A stretch of 11,983 bases of DNA, taken from an uncultured Pyrinomonas sp. Lineage in GTDB: Bacteria; Acidobacteriota; Blastocatellia; Pyrinomonadales; Pyrinomonadaceae. Of this stretch, positions 1 to 8,346 are shown piece after piece; within the stretch, counting starts at the first letter, position 1, and each line of letters opens with the position of its first letter. The DNA lies in assembly GCA_937135995.1 (NCBI GenBank), contig CAKZOF010000152.1:1-11983 (forward strand). Direction: 5' to 3'. Position numbers and translations under genes: made by a program. The notes under the pieces are model-generated. The model did not search any database and was not told where the DNA came from. It saw only the letters and a list, made by a program, of their open reading frames with translations.

Positions 1-1490
<1,490 letters not shown>

Positions 1491-1563
1491 GTCTCTCCTC
1501 TCGAAAGGGATGATCGCATTACGAGGCAAGAATTCACTTGGTGGCGCGATATGATCGCTGGTT

Positions 1564-1590
1564 TTAGCACTCGCCACAAGTGAGTGCTAA
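1564..1590 (-). promoter_or_regulatory. CIRCE operator (HrcA binding site) of groESL
   Basis: This is a perfect inverted repeat, TTAGCACTC, then nine bases, then GAGTGCTAA, matching the CIRCE consensus at all 18 arm positions. CIRCE is the established binding site of the heat-shock repressor HrcA. It lies 73 bp upstream of the groES start and its upstream edge abuts the proposed -10 box, so bound HrcA would block transcription start. The hrcA gene itself is not in the window. Confidence 0.96.
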
Positions 1591-1619
1591 CGATAAACGA
1601 CCGGCCCGGCGATTGTCAA
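1590..1619 (-). promoter_or_regulatory. Probable sigma-70-type promoter of groESL
   Basis: On the minus strand a perfect -35 box TTGACA (1619-1614) is followed after 18 bp by TATCGT (1595-1590), which matches TATAAT at four of six positions. The last base of the -10 box is also the first base of the CIRCE element, so the start site would fall inside the operator, as expected for HrcA repression. Position and strand fit the operon; the exact -10 register is an inference. Confidence 0.65.
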
Positions 1620-1639
1620 CCTCGGCGACAGAAGAGAAG

Positions 1640-1885
1640 TCAGCGACGGCGGCGCGGCGCGTTTGCCGCAAGCATGCGCTCCTGCGCCCGGTATGCCGCC
1701 ACGCGTTTGGCGAGCGTGTTGCGATGAATGCCGAGGATGGCGGCGGTGCGCGAAAGGTGGTTGTTGTTGCGCGCAAGAGCTTTCTGAATGTAGAGCTTTT
1801 CGAATTCGGCGACCGCTTCGTCGAGCATGATTTGCCCGTCGAGCATCTCTTCGATCAAGGCTTCGAGACGAGCGCGTAGTTGCAT
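1640..1885 (-). CDS. Small Fis-type helix-turn-helix DNA-binding protein
   Basis: An 81-residue protein starts MQLRARLEALIEEMLDGQ. Its C-terminal half is a Fis-type HTH domain (the HTH_8 family found at the C-terminus of NtrC-like activators and in Fis): FEKLYIQKALARNNNHLS, then RTAAILGIHRNTLAKRV. The last residues are basic (NAPRRRR). The N-terminal 35 residues are predicted helical and acidic, suited to dimerisation, with no receiver or AAA+ domain, so this is a stand-alone HTH protein. The ATG at 1885 has GGAGGG just upstream; an in-frame TTG at 1918 lacks such a site. It lies 168 bp downstream of purC and just upstream of the groESL promoter, all on the same strand. DNA binding is expected; its targets cannot be told from the sequence. 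It is not necessarily functionally equivalent to enteric Fis. Confidence 0.82.
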   Translation of the reverse strand: MQLRARLEALIEEMLDGQIMLDEAVAEFEKLYIQKALARNNNHLSRTAAILGIHRNTLAKRVAAYRAQERMLAANAPRRRR

Positions 1886-2053
1886 GATCCCTCCGGCGGA
1901 TGATGAATTTCGTCCCAACCTTGTTCAATGCCATCCGACCTTGTTGCCGTGCTTCGCTGGCGAACCGTTTGGCGTGGGCCGAGCGTGTGGCGAGGCATTC
2001 GATCTGCTCGTTTACGGGGGGAGAATCGGTCGACAGCGTGGCGTCCGACGCGC

Positions 2054-2947
2054 TTACAAATCGTCGCCCGTAAGAAGCTTGTAGGCGAGAAGGTAACGTG
2101 CCGTAGTCGCTTCGACGATCTCGCGTGGCAGCGGCGGTGCGGGCGGGCGTTTGTCCCACGGCAGGCTCTCAAGGTAATCCCGCACGAACTGTTTATCGAA
2201 CGACGGCGGCGCCGCGCCCGGCCGGTGCTGATCGGCTGGCCAGAAGCGGGACGAATCGGGCGTCAATGCTTCGTCGATCCAGATGATGCGTCCCTCCGCG
2301 TCGCGTCCGAATTCGAACTTCGTATCGGCGATGATGATGCCGCGCGTGCGCGCGTACCGCTCGGCCTCCGCGTAAAGGCGCAGCGCAAGCGCACGCAGTC
2401 GGGCCGCCGTCTCCTCTCCGACGATCTCGGCCATGCGCTCTTCGGTGATGTTCTCGTCGTGTCCTTCCACGGCTTTGGTTGCGGGCGTGAAGATAGGTTC
2501 GGGCAACTTGTCGGCTTCGCGCAAGCCCGACGGCAAGCGGTGGCCGCAGATTTGGCCCGTGCGCGCGTAATCTTTCCACCCGGAACCGGCTAGGTAGCCG
2601 CGCACGACGCATTCGACCGGAAAGACTTCCGTTCGGCGAACGAGCATCGAGCGGCCGCGCAAGATTCCAGCGTGAACACGGATGCTTGCTGGCATCTGCT
2701 CGATTTCGGCGGTGACGAGATGATGCGGTGCGAGATCTTCCAACTTGCGGAACCAGAAGCAGGAGAGCGCCGTCAAGACTTCACCTTTGCGCGGGATCGG
2801 CGTCGGCAGCACGCAGTCGAAGGCCGAGATACGGTCGGTCGCGACGATCAACAGGTGCTCTTCGTCCACTTCGTACACGTCGCGCACCTTGCCACGTCTT
2901 GCGAGACGTAGACCGCTTAACGAACTTTCGATCAGCGGGGCAGCCAT
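2054..2947 (-). CDS. purC: Phosphoribosylaminoimidazole-succinocarboxamide (SAICAR) synthase
   Basis: PurC joins aspartate to CAIR using ATP to make SAICAR, a step of de novo purine synthesis in the cytoplasm. The product has 297 residues, the longer size class typical of the yeast-type enzyme (about 300) rather than the 237-residue E. coli type. Family motifs are all present: GKVRDVYE (19-26, nucleotide-binding loop), DRISAFD (38-44), VECVVRGYLAGSGWKDY, the KLPEPIFTPATKA segment, ADTKFEFG (207-214) and DEALTPDSSRFW (225-236), then SFDKQFVRDYLE. The frame extends upstream to 3073, but the added 42 residues do not look like the family. The ATG at 2947 has a good GAGGAAA site upstream and begins the expected MAAPLIESSLSGLRL. 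It is divergent from the M1 peptidase gene. Other pur genes are not nearby. Confidence 0.97.
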   Translation of the reverse strand: MAAPLIESSLSGLRLARRGKVRDVYEVDEEHLLIVATDRISAFDCVLPTPIPRKGEVLTALSCFWFRKLEDLAPHHLVTAEIEQMPASIRVHAGILRGRSMLVRRTEVFPVECVVRGYLAGSGWKDYARTGQICGHRLPSGLREADKLPEPIFTPATKAVEGHDENITEERMAEIVGEETAARLRALALRLYAEAERYARTRGIIIADTKFEFGRDAEGRIIWIDEALTPDSSRFWPADQHRPGAAPPSFDKQFVRDYLESLPWDKRPPAPPLPREIVEATTARYLLAYKLLTGDDL

Positions 2948-3282
2948 GCGATCTTTCCTCGGCGCGTTGCGAAGTGTGGCAGACAAAGTCGAAGAATTGT
3001 GCGCGCCGTCTCTGAAGCTTGTCAAGCGGGCGCATGCCGCCGCCGTCCCTGTAGAGTGACGAATCACCTTCATCTTGCTCGAAAGCGAGAGCGCCTTCGC
3101 AGACGGCGGCTTTCGCTTCTGTTAATCCGAAGACAGAGATGATCCGCTCGCGTTGTTTTCGATCGAAGCGACCTTGCTCGCTGGCTTCGACTTGAAAGCG
3201 CCTTTCGTGCCAAAATACCTCGCGTTGCTTCTAAATCGCCGCACGCCTCGACCGGCGGAGAACTTCGATTGTGGAGGATTCG
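2948..3282. other. Divergent intergenic region purC / M1 peptidase
   Basis: This 335-bp gap has no credible gene: the open frames entering it are antisense or upstream extensions of the flanking genes. It holds the purC promoter candidate, a 10-bp perfect palindrome TTCGATCGAA at 3158-3167 and a short hairpin CTCG-AAAG-CGAG at 3078-3089. A TTGAAA at 3192-3197 could be a -35 box for the peptidase gene, but the bases about 17 nt downstream (around ATACCT) are a poor -10. No tRNA or known riboswitch was recognised. Confidence 0.6.
2996..3025 (-). promoter_or_regulatory. Probable sigma-70-type promoter of purC
   Basis: On the minus strand TTGACA (3025-3020) is followed after 18 bp by CACAAT (3001-2996), a four-of-six match to TATAAT. 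Initiation would fall near 2989, leaving a leader of about 42 nt before the purC ATG. Strand, spacing and position fit. No purine riboswitch or obvious PurR-like operator could be made out in the short leader. Confidence 0.5.
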
Positions 3283-5856
3283 ATGCATCCGCGAAGCTCC
3301 TTCTGCGCACGCCTTTTCTCGTCTCTTCTCGCGCTCAGCCTCGTCATCGCGGCGCAAGCGCATCCGCCGCGGCAAGCAGTTGCGCCGCGCCGCGCGCTGC
3401 CGCCCGCGCAGTACATCCCGGCGCGCGACTACGATGCGCAGCACTACAAACTGGATCTGCGTTTCGATTGGGAGCGCGAACAAGCCTTGGGCCAAGCGAC
3501 GATCACTTTCGCGCCGCTCACGCCGAATCTGCAGCGTGTCGAATTCGATGCGGCGAACATGACGTTCGCCAGCGTTACGCTCGTCGATGGCCGCCCGCTC
3601 CGCTTTGAAGCGGACGCGGCGAAGGAGAAGCTGCGCATCGCGCTTGATCGCGCCTATCAGCCGAACGAAAAGGTCACGGTCGTCATCAATTACCGGACCA
3701 ACGGTCCGCAAAAACAGCCGTCCGGCATCTTCGGTACGTTCGGCGGCGGTTTGACCTTCATCAAGCCGACGCCGGACGACCCATCGCGCCCGCGGCAGAT
3801 CTGGTCGCAGGGTGAGACCGAGTACAACCACTACTGGTTCCCGTGCTTCGATCACCCGAACGATTTCGCGACGAGTGAACTCATCGCGACGGTGGAAAAA
3901 AACTTCACCGTTATCTCCAACGGCAAACTCATCGAGCGGCGCGACAACCCGGATGGAACGCGTACCTTCCACTGGCGCATGGATCAACCGCACGCGCCCT
4001 ATTTGGTTTCAATCATCGTCGGCGAGTACGTCCCGATCGAGACGACCTACGACGGCATTCCGATTACGAGCTATGTCTATCCAAACGAAGTCGAAGAAGG
4101 GCGCATCACGTTTGCGCGCATCGCCGACATGGTCCGGTTCTTCTCGGAGAAGACAGGCGTGCGGTACCCATATGCGAAGTACGCGCAGACGGTGGTGCGC
4201 GATTTCGGCGGCGGCATGGAGAATATCTCAGCGACGACGCTAACCGACACGACCGTGCACGATGCGCGCACCGAACTGGACCAAACGAGCGACGGTTTGA
4301 TCTCGCACGAACTCGCTCACCAATGGTTCGGTGATTACGTGACCTGTCGCACATGGGCCGATATCTGGTTGAACGAAAGCTTCGCCACCTATTTCGAGGC
4401 GATGTGGACCGAGCATCATCTGGGGCGCGACGAGTTCCTCTATTCCGATGTCAAGGCCAACCAAGAGTCCTATTACGAAGCTTGGAACGGAGGCTTGCGC
4501 CGTCCGATCGTCACCAAACACTACAACAGCGCCGATGAACTGTTTGACGTTTACGCCTATCCGCGCGGCGCTGCCGTGTTGCACATGTTGCGACGCGCGC
4601 TCGGCGAAGAGAACTGGTGGCGGGCGATCAATCACTACCTGACGAAGTACGCGCACCAACCCGTGGAGACGGCCCAGTTCAGAATTGCCATCGAGGAAGC
4701 GACGGGGCAACCGATGGATTGGTTCTTCGATCAGTGGATCTACAAGATGGGCCATCCCATCTTCCGCGTGACCAAGAATTACGACCCGGCGAAGAAGGTC
4801 TTGACGCTGGTCGTGCGTCAAGAACAGAAGCCCGATCCGAACAACCCTTATCCGCAGACGGAATACTTCCGCGCACCGGTCGAGATCGAGATCGGTACCG
4901 AGCGAGGAGTGCGCGTCGAGCGTATTTGGCTCGATCCCAAAGAGGAGCAACGATTCGCTTTCCCCGTGGATGCGCCGCCGTTGCTCGTCAACTTCGATCT
5001 GGGCGGAACGTTGATCAAGGAACTTCGGTTCGATAAACCCGTCAGTGAACTGGTCTACCAGTTACAGCGCGACCCGGACGTCATCGGGCGCACGTGGGCG
5101 CTCGGCCAGTTGAAAGAGAAGCTCACGGCGAAGACCACTCCCGAAGCCGAGCGACAGCAGATCGTCGGTGCCATCAGCGATGCGCTCATGCGCGACGCTT
5201 TCTGGGGCGTGCGCCGCGATGCAGCAGCAGCGTTGGAGGGCGAGCGAAGCGAGGTCGCGCGCCGCGCTTTGATCGCGGCCACGCGCGACGCCAAATCGCG
5301 CGTGCGCGCGCGCGCTGTGCGCTCTTTAGCGGCAACCGGCGACGCTTCGCTGGCGACGATCTATCAGCAAGCGTTGGGCGACCAGAGCTATGCAGTGATC
5401 GACGAAGCCGCCGAAGCGCTCGGCAAGACGAAGAGTGCGTCAGCATACGACGCCTTGACGCGCTTGCTGGATCAGCGGTCGTGGCGTGACCGCGTGCGGA
5501 TCGCAGCGCTGCGCGGACTGGCTGAGTTGGGCGACCGGCGCGCGCTAGAGATCGGATTGCGTTACGCGCAACCGGATAATCCCATGGAAGTGAGAAGTGC
5601 CGCTCTGACTCTGGTTGGAGCGGTTGGCAAGGGGGACGAACGCGCTTTCGCGCTCCTTTCTGCGCAGTTCAAGCGTGCCATCGAAGCGCGCAACCAGACG
5701 CTGTTGGCGGGCGCAACCGAGGGGTTGTTGCGGCTAAACGAGCCGCGCGCGCGAAAGCTCGTCGAAGAGGAACAGAGCGCGCTTCCGCCGCGCGTCAAAG
5801 CGCTCTTCCAGCGGCTCTTGAAAGAACTGGTGCAGGGCGCGGCGGCATCGCAATGA
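3283..5856 (+). CDS. Secreted M1-family zinc aminopeptidase with C-terminal HEAT repeats
   Basis: An 857-residue protein. Residues 1-26 form a signal peptide (basic start, hydrophobic LLALSLVIAAQA, likely cut after AQA), so it is exported. The N-terminal beta domain of M1 enzymes follows, then the catalytic domain: exopeptidase motif GGGMEN (309-314), zinc motif HELAH (342-346) with the third ligand E365 in WLNESFATYF, giving HEXXH-X18-E. The probable catalytic Tyr is Y426 in AYPRGAAVLHML. All key residues are intact. From about residue 630 to 840 the protein is Ala/Arg/Leu-rich helical repeats of HEAT type (for example VRARAVRSLAATGD, VRIAALRGLAELGD), replacing the usual ERAP-like C-terminal domain. 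It should trim N-terminal residues from peptides outside the cytoplasm. The ATG at 3283 has GGAGG 5 nt upstream; a GTG at 3271 would overlap that site. The natural substrate is unknown. Confidence 0.93.
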   Translation: MHPRSSFCARLFSSLLALSLVIAAQAHPPRQAVAPRRALPPAQYIPARDYDAQHYKLDLRFDWEREQALGQATITFAPLTPNLQRVEFDAANMTFASVTLVDGRPLRFEADAAKEKLRIALDRAYQPNEKVTVVINYRTNGPQKQPSGIFGTFGGGLTFIKPTPDDPSRPRQIWSQGETEYNHYWFPCFDHPNDFATSELIATVEKNFTVISNGKLIERRDNPDGTRTFHWRMDQPHAPYLVSIIVGEYVPIETTYDGIPITSYVYPNEVEEGRITFARIADMVRFFSEKTGVRYPYAKYAQTVVRDFGGGMENISATTLTDTTVHDARTELDQTSDGLISHELAHQWFGDYVTCRTWADIWLNESFATYFEAMWTEHHLGRDEFLYSDVKANQESYYEAWNGGLRRPIVTKHYNSADELFDVYAYPRGAAVLHMLRRALGEENWWRAINHYLTKYAHQPVETAQFRIAIEEATGQPMDWFFDQWIYKMGHPIFRVTKNYDPAKKVLTLVVRQEQKPDPNNPYPQTEYFRAPVEIEIGTERGVRVERIWLDPKEEQRFAFPVDAPPLLVNFDLGGTLIKELRFDKPVSELVYQLQRDPDVIGRTWALGQLKEKLTAKTTPEAERQQIVGAISDALMRDAFWGVRRDAAAALEGERSEVARRALIAATRDAKSRVRARAVRSLAATGDASLATIYQQALGDQSYAVIDEAAEALGKTKSASAYDALTRLLDQRSWRDRVRIAALRGLAELGDRRALEIGLRYAQPDNPMEVRSAALTLVGAVGKGDERAFALLSAQFKRAIEARNQTLLAGATEGLLRLNEPRARKLVEEEQSALPPRVKALFQRLLKELVQGAAASQ

Positions 5857-5877
5857 GCGCGCTCTGCTCGGTTCCGT

Positions 5878-5911
5878 GAGGCGGGTCGAAGCGGGCTGTT
5901 TCGCCCGCCTC
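5878..5911 (+). terminator. GC-rich hairpin(s) after the M1 peptidase gene, possible terminator
   Basis: Two alternative stems share the same 3' arm. GAGGCGGG (5878-5885) can pair perfectly with CCCGCCTC (5904-5911), or GCGGGC (5891-5896) with GCCCGC (5903-5908) across a 6-nt loop. There is no T-run after them, so this is not a classical rho-independent terminator. The location just after a stop codon and before a promoter candidate fits a transcription stop, but it could also act as a leader structure or be a GC-rich coincidence. Confidence 0.4.
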
Positions 5912-5917
5912 GGAGCG

Positions 5918-5926
5918 TGCTATCAT
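5918..5926 (+). promoter_or_regulatory. Extended -10 promoter candidate for the response regulator gene
   Basis: The sequence TG-C-TATCAT is an extended -10 box with five of six matches to TATAAT, in an otherwise GC-rich gap. The region 17 bp upstream falls in the hairpin at 5878-5911 and gives only a weak -35 (GTTTCG), as is common when the TG extension is present. Initiation near 5933 would give a leader of about 44 nt. Confidence 0.5.
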
Positions 5927-5976
5927 AGTTACTTGAGAACGGGCAAATCTCTGCTGATCGAGCGAGGATAGTGCCG

Positions 5977-6747
5977 ATGAAGGCGACGACCAACAATCCC
6001 AAGAACAAGGGTGAGGCAGAGAGCCGCAAGGATGCGGCCGAGCGTCGAACGACCGTGTTGCTCATCGAAGACGACGAAAACATCACGGATGCCTTGAGCG
6101 AGTATTTCAGGCGTGCCGGTTATGAAGTGAGGACCGCTGCCGATGGCGTGGCTGGCGTGCAGATGGCCCTGCAGGAACGGCCCGATGCCGTCATCCTCGA
6201 TCTGATGTTGCCGAAAATGGACGGTCTGGCCGTGTGTCGTGAACTGCGCGAGAAGGCGCCGTACATCCCTATCCTGATGTTGACGGCCAAGGATGACGTA
6301 GTCGACAAGGTGCTCGGGTTGGAGATGGGGGCCGATGACTACATCACCAAGCCTTTTAGCTTTCGCGAACTCGAAGCGCGGTTGAAGTCGGTCCTGCGGC
6401 GAGTGCGTAGCGCCGCGCACGCGGCAGAAGATGACGAGGCTCCCATCGTTCGCGGCAAATTGCGTATCGATCCGGTGAAGCGCGAAGTGACCGTGGGCGA
6501 CCGGCAGGTCGAACTGACGCCCAAGGAGTTCGAGCTTTTGAAGCTGTTCGCTTCGCATCCGGGGCGCGTCTTCCCGCGCAAGTATCTGCTCGAAAAGATT
6601 TGGGACTACGCTTACGACGGATACGATCGGACGATCGATTCTCACATCAACCGCTTGCGTGCCAAGATCGAAGAGAATCCCGAAAAGCCGCAGATGGTTC
6701 TAACCGTATGGGGCATCGGCTATAAATTCAACGACGAATTCTGCTGA
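5977..6747 (+). CDS. OmpR/PhoB-family response regulator
   Basis: A 256-residue two-component response regulator. After a polar, lysine-rich N-terminal extension of about 26 residues comes a receiver domain: acidic pair in LLIEDDEN (D32, D33), phospho-acceptor D75 in VILDLMLPKMDG, the conserved Thr in MLTAKDD, and K125 in YITKPFSFRELEARL. The C-terminal winged-helix DNA-binding domain follows (LTPKEFELLKLFASHPGRV, then YDRTIDSHINRLRAKIE and VWGIGYKF). All phosphorylation residues are intact. It should bind DNA as a dimer when phosphorylated. The ATG at 5977 has GAGGA 8 nt upstream; the GTG at 5971 is too close to that site. No histidine kinase gene flanks it, so its partner is encoded elsewhere or it is an orphan. 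Its targets are unknown. Confidence 0.95.
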   Translation: MKATTNNPKNKGEAESRKDAAERRTTVLLIEDDENITDALSEYFRRAGYEVRTAADGVAGVQMALQERPDAVILDLMLPKMDGLAVCRELREKAPYIPILMLTAKDDVVDKVLGLEMGADDYITKPFSFRELEARLKSVLRRVRSAAHAAEDDEAPIVRGKLRIDPVKREVTVGDRQVELTPKEFELLKLFASHPGRVFPRKYLLEKIWDYAYDGYDRTIDSHINRLRAKIEENPEKPQMVLTVWGIGYKFNDEFC

Positions 6748-6764
6748 GCTGACCATTCGTTCCC

Positions 6765-6811
6765 GACCGCGCCACGAAAAGGGCGGCAGCACGCCGCAAG
6801 CGCGGTCTTTT
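6765..6811 (+). terminator. Rho-independent terminator after the response regulator gene
   Basis: A perfect 8-bp outer stem GACCGCGC (6765-6772) / GCGCGGTC (6800-6807) encloses a second hairpin GCGGC-AGCAC-GCCGC (6783-6797) and is followed directly by TTTT (6808-6811). It begins 17 nt after the response regulator stop codon. It ends only 5 nt before the ATG of the next gene, which leaves no room for a ribosome binding site there. Confidence 0.75.
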
Positions 6812-6816
6812 GCCTT

Positions 6817-8316
6817 ATGGTTCGTCGCTTTCAAAACGTTATGCTCGCGCTTCTGCTTTTCGTTGCATCGCCAGTTGGCGGCGTGGCGCAAGTCAGCGCC
6901 GAACGCGATGCGGCGAAGAAGCAATTGAGAGCGCGAAGCGCTGGTAACAGGTTGATCATCACTGCCAACGCATCGCTCAGCGACTATGCCGCCTACCGCA
7001 GCGGTGAACGCTTCTACGTCGTCGTTCCGAAGGCTGATCTTGCTGCCGCCCTGCCGATGCGTGCGCTGTCCGGCGCAACGGTCGAACGTCGCGGCGAAGA
7101 TGTCGTGTTTTCGTTTCGTCTCCCGCCCGATGGGGCCGCTCGCGTCAATCAGCGTTTCAACCGGCTCGAAATCGTTCTCTCCGGCGTGTCTGTTGCTCGC
7201 AACGAAAGAGCGAACCAAGAAAGAACCACGCCGTCACGTCCGTCCAACGAACGGTTGCTCACTTCCCTCGCACAAGAGGCGGAAGCGACGTTGCGAGAGA
7301 CTCCTTCTGCGTCCGCTGCGCCGAGCGAAGCTGCGGCCGGACTAGGCGAGTTGCTTGGGAGCGCGAATAGTTCGAGTGCGCCTGCCGAACCGGCGGCTTC
7401 TCCCGACGTTCGCGCATCCAACCGGCACGTCAACCGTGCTCCGACGCTTCGGCTGTTGATCGTTTTGGCGACGGCGCTCGTCATCCTCGTCCTCGCTTGG
7501 CGGGCGCTACGCGCTAGGCGAAAAAGGAGGCTGGTCGAAGGTGAAGCGCCGTCCGAACCGCCGATCAGGATCGCGGAGAGCGCGGCGGTCGAAAACGAGA
7601 CGGCAAACGTGCCGCACTGGATCGCTCCGGAGACAGTAGAAGACGCCGGAGAAAAAACGGCGGCGCATCGTCTCGTCTCCGACGAACCACGAATCGGCCC
7701 GCTTCAAGCGGAGACTGCCGTTTCCGAAGCGCCACGGGGTGAGGGCGTCGCTGCGCAACGGGTTGAAGAAGCGTCTCCCGCGTCCGACGAAGCGAGCTTT
7801 CACCACGTTATCGACGAACAAGAAGCGGCCTATCGAACTTTGTGCGCCGCTTTCGACGACACCTCGCCAGAGAGGTGCGCCGACGCTGCGCTCGCCCTCG
7901 CACGGCTTGCCGAAGAGCGGCGGACGAGCCGAGCTGAATTGTTCGCCCGCGCCGTGCGCGAGGCGGATGCTGAACGGCGCGCGCGCATCGGTGAAGCGAT
8001 CGCGTTGTCGGGGCTGGCGGACGAAGCGCTCGCGCAGTTGACGAGCGAGAGGGAAGCGCCCGAAGCCTTTGCGCTGCTCTTCGTCATGGCGAAGACAGGC
8101 GTGCTTGCGCCGCTTCTTCGCGCCGTTCGCGAAGACGAGAGCAACGAAGTCAGGCTCGCCATCGTGCGCTTGCTCTCGCTATGCGATCATCCGGACGTGC
8201 TCCCGCGCTTGCGGGATCTCGCCGCGCAAGCTTCGCTCCCGGCGGACGTGCGCTTGGCGGTGATGGAGGCGATCTATCAACAGAGCAGCGCGCGCGTGCG
8301 CTCGGCAGCGGGTTGA
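6817..8316 (+). CDS. Membrane-anchored protein with AMIN-like and HEAT-like regions, function unknown
   Basis: A 499-residue protein I cannot assign to a named family. Residues 1-25 look like a signal peptide (MVRRF, then VMLALLLFVASPVGGVAQ). Residues about 42-127 (RLIITANASLSDYAAYRSGE through RFNRLEIVLSG) resemble an AMIN domain, a beta fold found in periplasmic cell-wall and secretin proteins. A Ser/Ala/Pro-rich linker follows, then a transmembrane helix at about 211-228 (LLIVLATALVILVLAW) and a basic stop-transfer ALRARRKRR. This puts the C-terminal part in the cytoplasm: an acidic linker to about residue 330, then an Ala/Leu/Arg-rich helical region (340-495) resembling HEAT repeats. No catalytic motif is seen. 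The start is uncertain: neither ATG 6817 nor the in-frame ATG at 6841 has a clear ribosome binding site. A link between envelope and cytoplasm is inferred from topology only. Confidence 0.8.
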   Translation: MVRRFQNVMLALLLFVASPVGGVAQVSAERDAAKKQLRARSAGNRLIITANASLSDYAAYRSGERFYVVVPKADLAAALPMRALSGATVERRGEDVVFSFRLPPDGAARVNQRFNRLEIVLSGVSVARNERANQERTTPSRPSNERLLTSLAQEAEATLRETPSASAAPSEAAAGLGELLGSANSSSAPAEPAASPDVRASNRHVNRAPTLRLLIVLATALVILVLAWRALRARRKRRLVEGEAPSEPPIRIAESAAVENETANVPHWIAPETVEDAGEKTAAHRLVSDEPRIGPLQAETAVSEAPRGEGVAAQRVEEASPASDEASFHHVIDEQEAAYRTLCAAFDDTSPERCADAALALARLAEERRTSRAELFARAVREADAERRARIGEAIALSGLADEALAQLTSEREAPEAFALLFVMAKTGVLAPLLRAVREDESNEVRLAIVRLLSLCDHPDVLPRLRDLAAQASLPADVRLAVMEAIYQQSSARVRSAAG

Positions 8317-8346
8317 GGACGCGGCGCAGCGGGACGTTTGGGATGA

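Noticed and set aside
1491..1577. Upstream extension of groES to an ATG at 1577
   Set aside because: The ATG lies inside the CIRCE operator, and the extra 29 residues are absent from the GroES family; the ATG at 1490 has a ribosome binding site.
1900..1928. TTGAAC-17-CATCAT as a promoter for the Fis-type gene
   Set aside because: Initiation would fall at about 1893, inside the GGAGGG ribosome binding site, so a normal translated mRNA would not result; both boxes are also imperfect.
2948..3073. Upstream extension of purC to 3073
   Set aside because: It would cross the TTGACA/CACAAT promoter candidate and adds residues unlike the family; the ATG at 2947 has a good ribosome binding site.
3070..3993. 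Long open frame on the minus strand (307 codons) opposite the start of the M1 peptidase
   Set aside because: It is antisense to a gene with a clear signal peptide and intact M1 motifs, its translation is Arg-rich without any recognisable motif, and such frames are common opposite GC-rich genes.
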